Shown: positions 23,363 to 36,088 of the stretch, piece after piece
Layout of the letters: every line of letters begins with the position of its first letter
Numbering within the stretch: the stretch's first letter is position 1
Source of the DNA: Harmothoe impar
Taxonomy: Eukaryota; Annelida; Polychaeta; Phyllodocida; Polynoidae
Assembly (NCBI GenBank): GCA_947462335.1
Contig: OX381710.1
Coordinates: forward strand, 59,466,842-59,530,841
DNA: 64,000 nt
Direction: 5' to 3'
Notes under the pieces: generated by a model
Told to the model about the DNA's origin: nothing
Databases searched by the model: none
Seen by the model: only the letters and a program-made list of their open reading frames with translations
Translations under genes and position numbers: made by a program

Positions 23363-24938
23363 TACTGTACATCAGTACAGTGAGTAAGACAGCACACCCA
23401 CCACTCACATGCGTATATTGATACATGTACAGCCCGCTATAAGGCCAGGGTACAACCATCATAAAATGGGACTTAAATGTGATCCCAAGTACAGTTTTGT
23501 AAAAAGCTCAGTGCAAGCCTGTCGCCAATGGCTTTGAATGACATCATCGGATGTGATACAAAATGTAGTATGTTTCTCTAATATCCCTTTGAGTCCTGTA
23601 CAGTTTGATTTAAATACATAAATACAGGTTAAAGTATAGCAGCCTTCTGATTATATAGTAAATTCAGATCATATTAATGCACACACATCAAAGCCATGTG
23701 GTCATGTGTTTGCTTTGACTCATCATTTTTTGTTTAATTCAGTACAATTTCAAATAGGTAAAGCAGACATCATTACTAACACATGCCTCATCTTGGGTGC
23801 ACATTTCATCTCGCAGGTTTACTGCCATAGGGATGCCTTGGGACAGATGGGAAGTAGGAAGTAATAGCTCAGTGTTGGCACACCTGAGATAGTCTCACTG
23901 GGGGATCGCCCCGCTCAATGCCACCTGGAAACTGGCCAAGGTCAACTGTGACGTGTCACAGAACAACCGGGGCTCATCTAAGGGTACAATGTGCAGATGG
24001 TATGGCGCTGTTATAGCAGTAGCATCGGGATAGGTAAAGGGGGGGGGGACTGAAATGTACCTGGAATCTCAGCCAGTTCCCACCACCTGCACTGGCCGCA
24101 GGAATTAACTAATGTAACGGGAGAGTCAGTCAGTCAATAGTTTGGTTTGGATGATAATAAGTATAAAACCTAGAGACACAACTACGTGTACACAGAGAAC
24201 ATATAAAACCTCTTCTCATGAAGACCTGAGCATGACATTGACAGAGTGCAGTGTTATATGTCAATAATAGAACAACACTAGAAATGCTTTCAAAATGATT
24301 TCTATATAACGATAATCCCCTTTCTCGCCCACAAGAGGGGCTCTCTACAACTATGTACAACTATACACATGCATTACCAATTGAGAATCCCTAAATATTT
24401 CACTCTTTATCAATGCAACCTTCTGAACTCCACGACTCTGACTGCATGTAGAGACAGTCCATGCTTCCTGGGCGTGAAACAATGCTGAAACTTCCGACGT
24501 GAAAGGAAATGAGTAAGAGGAAGCCCGACATGGGCTTTGATTAGTTGGGGTGCCTTAATTGGGGCCTAGCAGGTGCCCAACTGACAGGGCAAGTGGACCC
24601 CCTGCCCCCGGTTGACATGGGGGCAACCTGGTGGTATGATGGTCATGAGGAACAATGGCGAGGGTGCTGGCATCATATTATTCATTGCTGTAAGACTGCT
24701 TAACCCGGTGGTCTTTGATGATTATTGTGCAATTCATTATGGATGGACTATTAATAATTTGGCAGATTGCGGCTTGCACCAGGACTAGACTGAGGTTAGC
24801 TGAGTTGTGTGTATTTTTAATGAGGAGGGGGAGGGATCATTTATTCGATTAGTTTACACATTATCAGCTCTTTTCGTGGACAATCTCTACTTTCTATTCA
24901 AATGTTATACAATGCGTGGGGCCGAAAATCGGTGGGAC
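23363..24938. other. No gene seen
   Basis: Non-coding DNA with a G10 run at 24039-24048. No exon-like or inverted-repeat structure was recognised. Confidence 0.45.
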
Positions 24939-24940
24939 TA

Positions 24941-25778
24941 CACAGAAAAAATCCAGAGTCGGCAAACCTGGCACTGCCTTGTCAATTTGACAAGGAGAGG
25001 GGCTGGCAAGCAAAACCCTTCAGTAAGAAGACCCATCTAGAATTACTAGTACCTGGCATATGCCAGCCCTAAACTTGTCTAGAAGTGATTCACCATTCTC
25101 CCTGCTGGTGGCCATAACCTAGCAAAAATGTGTACCCTTGGGAACAAATTGATTAATTCCTATGCTGATATAATACTGAGTATTACAATACATATATGTT
25201 AATATGGTGGATTATGTGAAGTATCTAGGGAAAAAGTAAGATAATGAATAGAATGCACACTTTTGACAACATTTAAAAAATAGAGCACATGTGTAGAATA
25301 AGACACCTCTTTTGTGTCTTTCACCAGGGCACAAGTAGGTGGATGCACCTTATATTGGTACTATACACACACACGCCTACAGTCCATTGCTGGAGAGTAG
25401 CCTATTCTCAGTAAAGACTTGGTGATACATTATGTGAACCCTTAGTGGCACTAGTGTATTAAATATCACTTCTATATGTGGTTATGTATTTAAACAAATT
25501 GATAAAATAATCTTGTCATCTGGAACATACATTTGAAACTCTAGACCTACCACCCTTATGCAATGATGAGCCCCATCTGTGGCTAATCTAGGCCTGCATC
25601 AACAATCCTAGTTTGACGACCTTGACAAGTCTAGGGTCGTCTTGTGGGATGGTAACCTGGCAGGTTGTCAATTTGACAAGTTGAAGCTAGTTGATTCTAT
25701 GCTGTTCACTTAGAAGACCCTAGGGTCGTCTTGTAAGACGACCTTATGGACTCCAGAGCTCTCCAGAGTTTTTCAGTG
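24941..25778. mobile_element. CACTG-ended element C (838 bp)
   Basis: The left end is CACAGAAAAAATCCAGAGTC; the right end read inward is CACTGAAAAACTCTGGAGAG, with a second CTGGAGTC. TA flanks both sides. Interior words include the palindromes CTTGTCAATTTGACAAG (near 24981 and 25668) and GTCGTCTTGTAAGACGAC (near 25725). AAGACCC, CTGGCATATGCCAG and GGGATGGTAACCTGG blocks are shared with element E at 59220, so the two belong to one family. No transposase frame. Confidence 0.78.
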
Positions 25779-25780
25779 TA

Positions 25781-28510
25781 GGGATAACCCCTGATATGAT
25801 TGCTGAAGCTAACCTCTTGTCTGTGTGTGTGTGAATGGGGGGGGGGATTGGTATTGGTAAAATGATGCTGGCTGGTGCTATACACCCGTGGTTAAAATAC
25901 AGTTATAATGAATCCTTGAAGGGTAGCATACTCATGGGGAAACGCACGACGGAGGACTAGTTTGCGACACCAGCTGTATGCCTTATTTGGACATATAAGT
26001 CAGGTCAGACAGACCAGCCTATGTAGGTCAGCTCAAGTAGGTCAGGTATCATCAGGCCACGGGAGGGATGCTACCCGCCAGAGGCCGAAGGCCTCTGGTT
26101 ATACACAAGGTGGCCTCACGTTGGGGGACACTTATTTTAAGATGGCTCCCTGTGTGCGTGTACCCATGAGGGTGGTATAGCCGGGGGCCCCAGCTGCTGG
26201 AGGGAGATGATGGCCTTCCCACACCCCTCCAGTAGCCGCTGCATGCTGGTGACATCCCCCTGCACAGCCTCCTGCAGGACATGATGGCCGCCCGCCAAAG
26301 GTCAATAGGACTAATGATGGTCATCGCCGCTAGGGCTGGACAGTCTGACAAGCGGGCCGTGCAGTGCAAAGGGGTATAGTCTGTGTCTGAGGCCCACACG
26401 TGATGTCTGAGCCCCTGGTCACGGCCACACCAGACATAGGGTGTGGGGTAAATGTGCTCCTGGTGGGATTGTGGCACATCTAGTGTAGCCTTGGTTGGAC
26501 AGACTGACAAGAACAAACTATTCATGTTCTAACTGCTATCACAAACATGTACATTTTGACATAGAGGTACGTGTTCTTCACCCTTTCCTATATGTAAGTC
26601 TAAATGTGAAAGACCCTTTGTGGTGTCAGCCCTGACCAAAGTCCCAGGAACATACTATAGGAGGGGTGTCATTAAAGGGGGCGGAGGGAGATTCATGAGG
26701 GTTATATATTATACAGGTGAGCATCTCACCACTGCTGGTAATGTATTCCAGGCACCCTGCCCATGCAATGAGCTGCTCGTTGTGGGGTCATTTCGTGAGC
26801 TGCTCGCCTCCAGACTAGCATCCACTGAAAAATGGCCTGATTAGCTCATGGGAAGCTCACAGCAGCTGCTGGCAAGGCCCTTTCTGGCCTACAGTAGTAT
26901 CATATATCCACATATAGAAATTGCATAATAAAGAAGGGATGGCTGCTCAATAGAAAAAGTTTGCTCTTTTCTTGGGATGTATAGACATTGTTTGCACTAT
27001 GGAAAAATGGGAGAGTCCCGGGAGAGAGCCCAGCTATATAGACAGAAATTCAAGGCTGGGTAGATCCGATTATCTTTGTATGGCATGTTCCCATAAATTC
27101 CTCTCAGAGATTCGGTGAGCCTCTCCTTGAATGCTAATTACTGTGTCAGATGTCATATGAGCATGGCTGAAAGTGTACAAAGAAGCCTTAGGTTAACGCG
27201 GCTTTGCTATGTATAGGTTAGAGTGACCTGCGATGCTTTCCACATATGATTATAGTTTAGTTCAAGTGCAAGAGACTGAAATACATGACATATTCGCTTC
27301 TCGATATTGACCGAAATGAATTGCGATAAAAAAAAACAGCTAGTGGTTACTTAACTGCTCAACGACGACTTTAGATTGATAACTAGGAGTACGGCACTAA
27401 CAGATTGATGAACCCTCCACAAATCATGTCATTCCGGTGCTGTGCTGTAATAAATGATGCTATCAGGGATGATAAATTACCTCGGGGACATACAAGCAGG
27501 TTTCTGAAGGCCCCTTTTTTTTACCAGGAAATGATTGATGGATTAGATTCCGATCCATAACCCCAAACACTGAGCAACAAAACCATTGCTGGGAGGAGGG
27601 GGAGAGACCCTAGTCTCTGCTTATCAAACAGAGACATCGACTGTTTCTATTGATAAGACGATTGTGGGCCCGTCCACAGTTCACAGGGTTATGGACGTTC
27701 ACTTTGCCTCTCGTGCCAAGCACTGATGTGACTTTAGCAAGCTTTAAGAGCAACACAGGCTTTGGGTAAAGATCAATACTGTTTATTTTGATCGCACAGT
27801 GCAAGCAAGTACAGTGCAGGCCTACTCCGATCCGCTCATCGATCAAGTCGCCATCACCCCCTCCTCCCCCTACCTTAGTACCAACGCGCCAAGTGCCTTT
27901 TTCAATTAACCCATGTTAGTCTGAGGTATAGGCAGTTGACTTAACCCTGTCGTTATTTTATCATGTACAACACTACCTACATATAAAGTACACAGTGCCA
28001 GTCGATTACCTCCTCTCCTCCCCTCCTTCCCTCCCCTCCCCCAGCACCCTCTCACCCACCCCTTGCTACGAACATAAGCTGAGGGTCCTAGCAGAGTGAT
28101 GGATTGGCAACCAGCAATGCTCAAGTTGTGCAGTAGGGGAGGAAGGGTTATTCTTCCTCCTCACAACTGTCCTGACTTTTCCAGCACTATAACTGGTTAG
28201 GCTGTGGGCACTGTGTAAACCGCCATCTTGTCCCCCAGGGTCGGTGGTTACAGCAGACTGCCATTTGGGAAATTGAGCAGTTCCATTCTCTGACACAGTT
28301 GAGGCTCACATGGCGCTGCTGCCCCTCCCCCTACGCGAGACGTGCAGGACACCCCTTGATAACACGACATATTAAACCTATTGCTGCTACGACCCTTTGG
28401 AAGGATGTAGTGAAGAAAGCGTTTATGAATTCCAAGTCCCTGTTACCCCCCCCCCCAATACGTATACATGGATAATCACTTATATGGGTCCTTTTAAAGG
28501 GAGATTTTGG
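25781..28510. other. No gene seen; AGGTCA half-sites and a 9-bp hairpin
   Basis: AGGTCA-type half-sites cluster at 26000-26048. A perfect hairpin CCAGAGGCC-GAA-GGCCTCTGG occupies 26078-26098. A 157-codon minus-strand frame (26052-26525) lies in GC-rich DNA, has no recognisable domain and is probably chance. Homopolymers: G10 at 25837-25846 and C11 at 28446-28456. Confidence 0.4.
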
Positions 28511-28514
28511 GGTC

Positions 28515-28570
28515 GACCCCCTCCCCCACTGTAAGAAATAAATGACCTCTCCCTAAGCAGTCTGCACCCC
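28515..28570. repeat. Fragment related to the hAT-like element at 16376
   Basis: CCCCTCCCCCACTGTAAGAA followed by ATAAATGACC parallels the left end of the 16376 element (CCCGTCCCCCGCACTGTCAG, then AAAGAAATGACA). No matching right end or duplication was seen, so this looks like a solo or truncated end. Confidence 0.4.
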
Positions 28571-30935
28571 GTCTGTCCTACCCCCCCACCCCAACACACA
28601 CTTGTCACTCACACACCATACCCCGGTTCCTACTGCACATTGTACAGGACCACTGGTTGCGAACCCCACCTGCAGGAGGCACCCAGCTGATAATTGGACC
28701 GTTAACGGGTTTGTGTACTTCTCAAATCGAGCAGCTCGGGATTCATGAGCAGAGCTAGCAGCAAATGCTGGTACAAACCCCCTGGAGCATTAATTATCCT
28801 GCCATATAGCCGTGATAGGGGAGACTGACCCTGTTCAGGGGGCTGGAGTTGCCTGTATATAGCGGGTATGTGGTCATCAGCAGCGCACTATGAGTGGATC
28901 AGGAATTTAGATGGCGGAATGTGAAGTATGATGAATGAGTGGTAGCCATGGGGGTCAGAGTGTGTAAATGTGCCACAGAGCTGCTCTGTGAGCGGACACA
29001 TTGGCACCCAACATAGATGTTTATTGCGTGCAATATAAACCATTCTATGTAGCCTAGTCATATAGGAGTCAGAACATATATCATTGAGTCTAGCCTTGAC
29101 ATGGATGTATATAGCTGAGGGGGGGGGGGGGGGTCGATGAACTGTGATGTTAGAACCTGGGGATCCCGCAGCCTGGTAACCCAAGTAAATGATGCATGTA
29201 TTCATAACTGTAGACCCTTCATAAACAGAATACAGGCAGTTTAGAGGACACATGCACACTTTTAGCTGGTAATGTGATCGACTACTACCAAGTATCTGTA
29301 AATATGTGGTGCAGGGATTGATGATTCATGAATTCTATTGAAATGTTCCCTCTGTGCGCAGACCAAATACTTATTACTGGTGAGGTAGGCTGGGCAATGA
29401 GTGTAAATATTTGTAGTATTTGTTTGGGATGTCCAAAACCAGGAACAATTACAATGATCTACATGGTGTATATGATGCATGGCCAGGGATTAGTTTCCAG
29501 CTACAATTGGTGATGATGCTGACTATAAATTAGTGAAAAATCCATAGATACAAAGTTTACAAAGGACTCTGAATGACCCCAGGTAGACAGTCACCCACAG
29601 ATGGTGACATGTCCAAAATGGCTTCGTGCACACATGTCTCACATAGCCTCACGGACACTTGATTAGATATCATCTTCCTTTACTCCCCCAGTAGTCGACA
29701 TATATCACGGCCTCTGACCGATAAAATACCACCCATGACAATACCGAGGTTGCAGGTTCCTTAGTAGGGGGCACCATTGCTTGATCTGGTGACTGGCGAG
29801 ATAAGCATTGTACAGCCATCACAATGGGTACAAGCTGTTACGTAATGCCCCCTAAGAATTCCGCAGTGAAGGGCAGGGAGTTATCTCATTGGTTGATAAT
29901 TCAACCGGCTACACGCCTATAGCACTGGTCACTCACCGCTGCATTGAGAAGCAGCATTGTTAAGACCTGTCCTCATACATTCTATCACGAAAAATGAGGG
30001 AAAAGTATGAAAATCCGGATCGTCTAGATGGCTCAGCCGAACGTTTTGTTACATAATCGTCGTTAGTAATTACCTGACACTCTTCTATAGTATAGATAAC
30101 ACATGTATGATATACAGGGGGTATTAATGGTTTACCCCATAATATATGCATCTATTATTACCAAACTGATATTCAGCCATAACTGACGAGCAGTTCCCGG
30201 AGTAACACGAGATCTCTCTTGATGTCAGCCATGGGGGACAAAATGACGAGCCCTGCTGGTGACTGGCGACCTGGCAGCTTTCACCACGTGTGACAGCGGG
30301 CTGACGACCAGCGAACGTAGCCTATATGGGCACGGGGCGAACCTCTCCACCCCCACTCAGCACCCTCAGAACATGGCCCTTAAAGGTCTTTTATATCTTT
30401 GTGTCAAAACAGCGGGGCCAGGGATGGGACAGGGGCTGGCAGCCACCTGTTCTGTATGGGGCCTCAGAGGGGAGTAATTGGTGCAGATACCCAATTATCT
30501 CAATGGTGATTTACCAGCCCGAGTCGCAGGGGCAAGGACCTGGGCCAATTATGAACTCCCTGTATGGGTTAGGGATGGACTGGCCAGCCTAATCAAAGAC
30601 CCCTGTTGGGGTGGTGGTGGACTCAAAGTGAAATGTGCTGAAAGACGTTGAACATCCATGGGGTCAGGTGGACAGGGAGGGTGGGGGTGGTAGGGGGGGC
30701 GGGGCGGGGGTTGACACCAACGACTGTCACCAGTTGTGACTGTAGGGTCACAAGAGAGTATACCCAATACCCATAGTGTCACCCTCCCCCTTCCCTCTCC
30801 CCTTTTAGTATAGAATACACAAATACTATAGAATTCAATCCTTCTTCACTATGCATCTTTATAGAGAAGTCCTTCTTCACCAGGTCCTCTTTAGTTTGAG
30901 CCGTGCACTAGTTGAATCATTCATTTTTGACAAAT
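28571..30935. other. No gene seen; G15 run at 29119-29133
   Basis: Unique-looking non-coding DNA. A GC-box-like GGGGGGGCGGGGCGGGGG lies at about 30693-30710. A YY1-type CAAGATGGCGG on the minus strand near 28222-28234 has an ATG frame of only nine codons. Confidence 0.4.
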
Positions 30936-30940
30936 ATATA

Positions 30941-31126
30941 TCATATTCGTCCAGATATTGCTCGGCGGCAAGGCTGTGACCAAATGATAAAAACAACACC
31001 GGGGATAAATATTCCAGGGATACTAATCAACGTGAACACCATCAATATACTACAAACATGGAAAACGCCATGACCTTTGGCCCTATCTTCCTTACGCACG
31101 TGTTTTACAAGGCCACTTTCATTCAT
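30941..31126 (-). CDS. Weak ORF, 61 codons with one hydrophobic segment
   Basis: The minus-strand frame begins MNESGLVKHVRKEDRAKGHG and contains about 28 consecutive mostly hydrophobic residues (roughly 22-49) that could span a membrane, followed by a basic tail. It lies in unique DNA beside the CpG-containing block at 31190-31480. There is no promoter or splice support and no family resemblance I trust. It may be a small membrane ORF or chance. Confidence 0.15.
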   Translation of the reverse strand: MNESGLVKHVRKEDRAKGHGVFHVCSILMVFTLISIPGIFIPGVVFIIWSQPCRRAISGRI

Positions 31127-31490
31127 AAAAAAAAAGGCAAATCAAATAAGGTCCGGAGAGGAAAAAATGAAGGCCCGCTTGAATTAAGCGAATTTCAAAC
31201 CACAGCATATTTCGCGCTCCGTGGGTAGGAAATTGGCTCTTTAATTGCAGTGTATTTATTCTGGTTCTTCCCGAAAGTTGGGCGACAAAAATATGCCATG
31301 CGACTGAAGCGTCCGGTCCGGCAGAAAACATGGCGAAGTGTTTCTTTCTCTGGTCTGCCTCTCCCTTTAGTGGTTTGTCCTTCAAAAAACCCTTCGGTTT
31401 GTGGTAAGAAGCCAGATCTGTCACTGTTGCAGTCAACATTTGCCTTGAAAGGGGGCAGCAAAAATGGCTCCAAGCTGTGGTGTGTCTATG
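31127..31490. other. Unique block open in several frames
   Basis: Non-repetitive DNA with scattered CpGs and long open frames at once on both strands: minus 106 and 92 codons, plus 81 codons. There are no splice signals. Such stop-poor unique sequence can be a conserved non-coding element or an old exon, but nothing in it is recognisable. Confidence 0.25.
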
Positions 31491-33016
31491 AATGAGTGCT
31501 AAGTCTCTGGCGGTGAGTGGACAGAGGTTATCCTATAGAACTGTCGTCTGCTTTGCAGGGTTAAATACGAAGCTGACCTCTAGAGAGTAAAGGTGCCATT
31601 ATGGACACTGTAGGTTGATATGATCAGTATTCATTGAAATCTGAGGCAGAGCCCCCACTGAGGCGCCTCACTTTTTGTCTCTGAATCCCCTCCTCCCCTC
31701 CCACCTCCCCTCCTCCCATCAACTTCCATCCCCTCCACATTTTGGACAATTCCCCAGGTGCCTTGTGGGAGTGTGTGGAGGGTACCCAGAGGGAGCAGGG
31801 TGTGTGTCTTCTTGTTACAGCGTCTACCACCCCGCTATAATAGGGACAGAACAGGTCGGCTGCAGCACCACACCAGCAGTAGCTGCGGCACACCAATAAA
31901 CTACAATAATGTTTCATGTACATTTTGCTGGTAACTAGCAATATGCACATATGCCTTTTACTCACCTCCGCTAACCTCCCTGTGGTGAAATGGAGAGGAA
32001 TACATCCAGCCTAATATTGCACCTGCACCGACATTATTTCGGTAATAAAGTGAATTGTCTGTGAAAATCAGCAACCATCTTCGGGGACAGTGAAAATGCC
32101 CTGAATTTGAAAGAAATGTAAATATTAATCAATTGATTAAAACTCACATTTTAATTTGTTTTATCATATATTAGCATGCTCAATTAAAATGCTGCAGGTG
32201 TCCCAATATCCCTCTGGAACCAAGATGATTCACACAGTGACCAAGAGCAGTGTTATAGGGTCATTCCGGGGTTTCTATGTAGGATAGTGTGCCGTTCCAG
32301 CAGCCACACAGTCTCGGACTCCCATACCAACACTGCTCCGTCCCCTCTGCTGTGTATGGTATGGGAGCAGTGCTTGTGATACCAACTTGCGCCAGATTGG
32401 TGGCGCAAATAGGTGTGTATTGGTCAATACACATCCAACTACAGACAGATTATTATCTAGATCAAAGGGGTAATTAAATTAGCTGGGGGCTACTGTGTAT
32501 TAATACCTATATTTGACAGAAGTAAATAAAATATGTGTATTGGGATAGGAAGACAGCCTGCTCCCAGGCTGTCCACCTGGTAGGATAGACGCGGGCCGAG
32601 GCTGGAAGCCACATGCAGAGTCACCCATTCAGTTCCTGAAAACCTCTCTGTTATGGCCAAACAACGTCTTATTCAGCCCTATAAGGCAGCAGTTCAGGGT
32701 GTAGAATTGAGGCATTCTGTATGCAGGGGTCCATTCAAGGCCGTTACAGTAACAATGCTACAACCCCAAACACTGTAGGATACCAGTGCGTTTTTACTTT
32801 TTCCCCCTTTTGTGTTTGTGTGTCTCTCTCTTTATATCAAATTCCCCTCTTATTCTATTCTTTTTCACCATTGTTTGTTTGCTCGGCAGTTTCCGATGGT
32901 ATTTACTGGGAGACTACAGAAGCACGACAGGGGTGTGTCCTCCCTTCCCCTCCCGGTAATCCTGGTCTTTAATCTGACAAGATTACATTGTTAAAACACG
33001 TCCATACCCTTACAAT
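31491..33016. other. No gene seen; GTGTATT words from about 32410
   Basis: A near-perfect palindrome TGTGTATTGGTCAATACACA lies at about 32413-32432, and GTGTATT words recur at 32493, 32535, 33561, 33604 and 33668. They may be subterminal words of a decayed element, but no terminal repeat could be placed. Confidence 0.3.
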
Positions 33017-33045
33017 CCCCCCCCCCCCCCCACACACACACACAC
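33017..33045. repeat. C-run plus (CA)n microsatellite
   Basis: About 14 consecutive C followed by CACACACACACACAC. Confidence 0.95.
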
Positions 33046-33359
33046 GCAGGGAAAAAAGAAACAACAAAACAAAAAGCCTGTTAGTTGTAAGAGGCAGATA
33101 TAATCACATCATGCCTGACGCTACTTGTGAAATTGTCGCCTCAGGCTTCAGACCCAATACATCTGTTACCCTCAGTGCTAAAGGCTGCTTTGTGTACTCT
33201 TCAAGACAACTACCCCTGGGAACAAAACGTGTCTGAAGAATCAAATCTACAGTAAAGACTACAGTATGTAGATGTCTCCTTTAGCAGATGATGGGGCTCC
33301 CTATGTATTATCAATCAATCTTTTATTCTTGTTCTTTAGTCGCTCGGTGCTTCCCATTG

Positions 33360-34410
33360 ATCAGGTTGGGGCCAGGACCATGTTATTAGAACGTACTAAA
33401 TACATAGTACACCCTTTCCATTGGGTCTGTACCAAGATTATGGTACAATGCAATATCTTGGGCTGTACTAACTTGGACACCCACGCTACTTGCAGATATA
33501 GCGTAGGTATCATATAGTTCCGACCTTGACATCATAAGGGTGGAATACACAGAATAAAAATGTGTATTCAACTGTCAGACTGTAAGATCCCTTTGAAGTT
33601 GAATGTGTATTTCCGAATACACAAGGTCGGGGCATGTTTTTAATCCCTTAATTGGAGTAATTAGTGGATGTGTATTAGGCTGACCCTGCCTTTAGAGGTC
33701 TATATAGCCAGCCAATCAGAAATGGATCCGCTTTCGCTCCATGACCTCATTAACAATATCTGTATGAGGCTAAGGCCAATCTCGCTCCGAGTCTATGCCT
33801 TAGTACCGTTAGGGTCTACTGAGTTAGGGCTGTACCATAATGTTGGTACACCTGGTGTGCTCACTGGACCATGACCCCTGCTCATGCAGGTAAATGGGCC
33901 AATCACAGCCCAGTACTCATGTACCTTACCTGTGGTCACTTGACTGTGACCCTTATCTGTGCATGTAATTAGTGGGGTCACTGGGGTCATAAGTGTGACT
34001 AGGGAAACCACTCTACTATTTCATACTTATATTTACATTATATGGCTTATTTACTACATTATCAAACATCACTTAGGGAAAATAAAAACGTCATTTTGTG
34101 GGCCTTAATGAATGATTTCATCCTATGGGTTCATTTTTATTAGCAGATTTAACAAAAAAATTAGCAAACTGATTTTACTAAACATTTTTTAAGGAAAATA
34201 TGTAGATAAAGCCATTCCTCAGATAACATTCCGATTTTAGTTATGAAAAAGGGGTGCATACATAAATTATAGACCTCTGCTTCCTATAGTGGTATCAGAA
34301 TTATGCATTTTGGATGGAAATATGAGAAAAGTGACAATAAATGAGTGTACCAAGTTCTTGGTACACCCTGTGTTCTGGGGACTGTCATTCAATCTTAGGG
34401 CGTACTAAGA
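33360..34410. repeat. Region of GTACCAA/TTGGTAC words
   Basis: Words based on GTACCAA and its complement, with GTACACCCT and CGTACTAA, recur at 33392-33480, 33830-33855 and 34345-34410. A perfect palindrome with 10-bp arms GTGTACCAAG and CTTGGTACAC occupies 34345-34366. The pattern resembles word-array elements here, but the CGTACTAA ends are in direct orientation and no terminal inverted repeat or duplication was found. Confidence 0.35.
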
Positions 34411-34637
34411 AACTGGTCAGTCTGATTGATGTGTGCCTATTCATACATGTATCACTATGTAAGACTCACCTCTGTGTGGTATAAGAGCTACCCAGGTTGT
34501 ACTGCTCAACTACATGACCATGGCATAATGGAAAGCATGACGGCGTGCGTGTAATGGTAACAGCCAAGGTCCCCTACCTAATAAAGCATGTATGTGTATG
34601 GTCGGGTGGTAAGGGGAAAACCATTTTCCTATTTTCC

Positions 34638-34640
<3 letters not shown>

Positions 34641-34715
<75 letters not shown>
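34641..34715. repeat. (TA)n microsatellite
   Basis: 75 bp of uninterrupted TA. It creates YIYIYI frames on both strands that are not genes. Confidence 0.97.
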
Positions 34716-34718
<3 letters not shown>

Positions 34719-36030
34719 CCACAGGTTCCTTCATTGTTCCCTTTCTCCTTCCTCTCATCCCTCCGATCCCATCCTGTACCCTCCCCTTTCATTTGCTTCT
34801 GTTCTGTCCTCTTCCCCTTCACTCATCCCTGTTTTCTCCCGTGTCCTATATCTGGGTCCATACCACACAGCCGCAGCCATGTGCCTCCCCATACAGTGTG
34901 TGGGAAGCCCTACGTGTGTGCTGACTACCTCACACCAACTCCAACCTGCTCATGAGCAGTAACGTGCAAAACGTTAATCATGGATGACTCCCCGTCAACC
35001 ACCCGTCTCTCTTAATACAAACGTCTTTCTCAGTACAAAACGTTGCCCACAGCACAGTTTAATGTGATTTGTCCGCCCTTCAGAAATGCCAATAAGTAAG
35101 GGGCAGTCACGACAATTTAGTGTCGGATAAGACAGAGAAAAGAATCACATTTAGAATCCCATAGTCTCTGATACCTCACGCTCGTTTTCTGCTGACATGC
35201 AAGCGAAGGGGTTATTACCTTTTTGATGCGCTTTTACACGGACATGATTCGCAGATCATTGCTTGTGGGCAGGACAGAATAAATTGGAGACAATTTAATT
35301 ATTTTTGCATTGCACTATGCCAAGACCCAACCACATGTGAGAATGTGAGGATATAATTACCAACATTTCACACACAGAGTACAATTAAGATATATCCTTT
35401 TTCACTTACTCCGAAATGCTTCCCGACAATCAAAATAAGAACCCACTATTCATTGCAAATACCCAAATATGGTGCTTTTATTGGTGAATCTTGTCCCTCG
35501 TTATGGAGCACCAGCACCGGCTCTCCTGTTTGATATGGCCTGGGAGAATGGTAGAATGGCTGTAGCGGAAATGGCCAGGGCTGAGGTTGTATACAGCAGT
35601 GTCTGCCACATGAAGAGTTGATGTCCTGTGGTGTGGGCATCCTTCCTTGATGAGAGGCCATTATGCAGCAGGCCTAATGGAGGTGTACATCTTTAATGTG
35701 GGCTGCCTATATATAGTTTTTATGTTCCCAGAGTTTCATGGCCCCTCTGGGCTCTGAATAATACTAGGCATTAGGGATTTCACCGTTGCAGAGTTATACA
35801 GCTCATATATAAGCCACTTCTAACAGCCCAAGGACTTTACAAGCCTGGCACATGCTGACAGTCTGGGGGTAAGGACATGATTAACTCAATTGTACCTTAT
35901 ATGAACTGTCAAAGGATAAAACATATTCGGAAAAATGAGTCACTAGTCTACTGACCTGCTACTACATAATACTTTGTCAACATAGGAAAAAACATGTTCA
36001 AGACTGTCACTATGAAATGCACTGATTTCT
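34716..36030. other. No gene seen
   Basis: A pyrimidine-rich stretch (34730-34850) follows the microsatellite. The rest is unique non-coding DNA. Confidence 0.45.
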
Positions 36031-36035
36031 TGCAG

Positions 36036-36088
36036 TCATTTCTTTATTAACGCGCGAAAGTGCAAACGATCCGGGCAAACGATACGAG
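36036..36088 (+). CDS. Candidate internal exon, 53 bp
   Basis: The acceptor GATTTCTTGCAG ends at 36035 and the donor GAG|GTAAAC starts at 36089. Two frames are open (HFFINARKCKRSGQTIR and ISLLTRESANDPGKRYE); one stops. Three CpGs lie inside a CpG-poor neighbourhood. The donor is weaker than at the 8821 and 44189 candidates. Coding status and family are unknown. Confidence 0.25.

Noticed and set aside
26052..26525. 157-codon minus-strand frame
   Set aside because: GC-rich DNA favours long frames; no recognisable domain, splice sites or start context.
26769..26875. CACTGAAAAATGG at 26821 as another CACTG element end
   Set aside because: No matching CAGTG end with a dinucleotide duplication was found, and GAGCTGCTC words lie on both sides of it.
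34510..34962. YIYIYI-containing frames on both strands
   Set aside because: Translation of the TA microsatellite.
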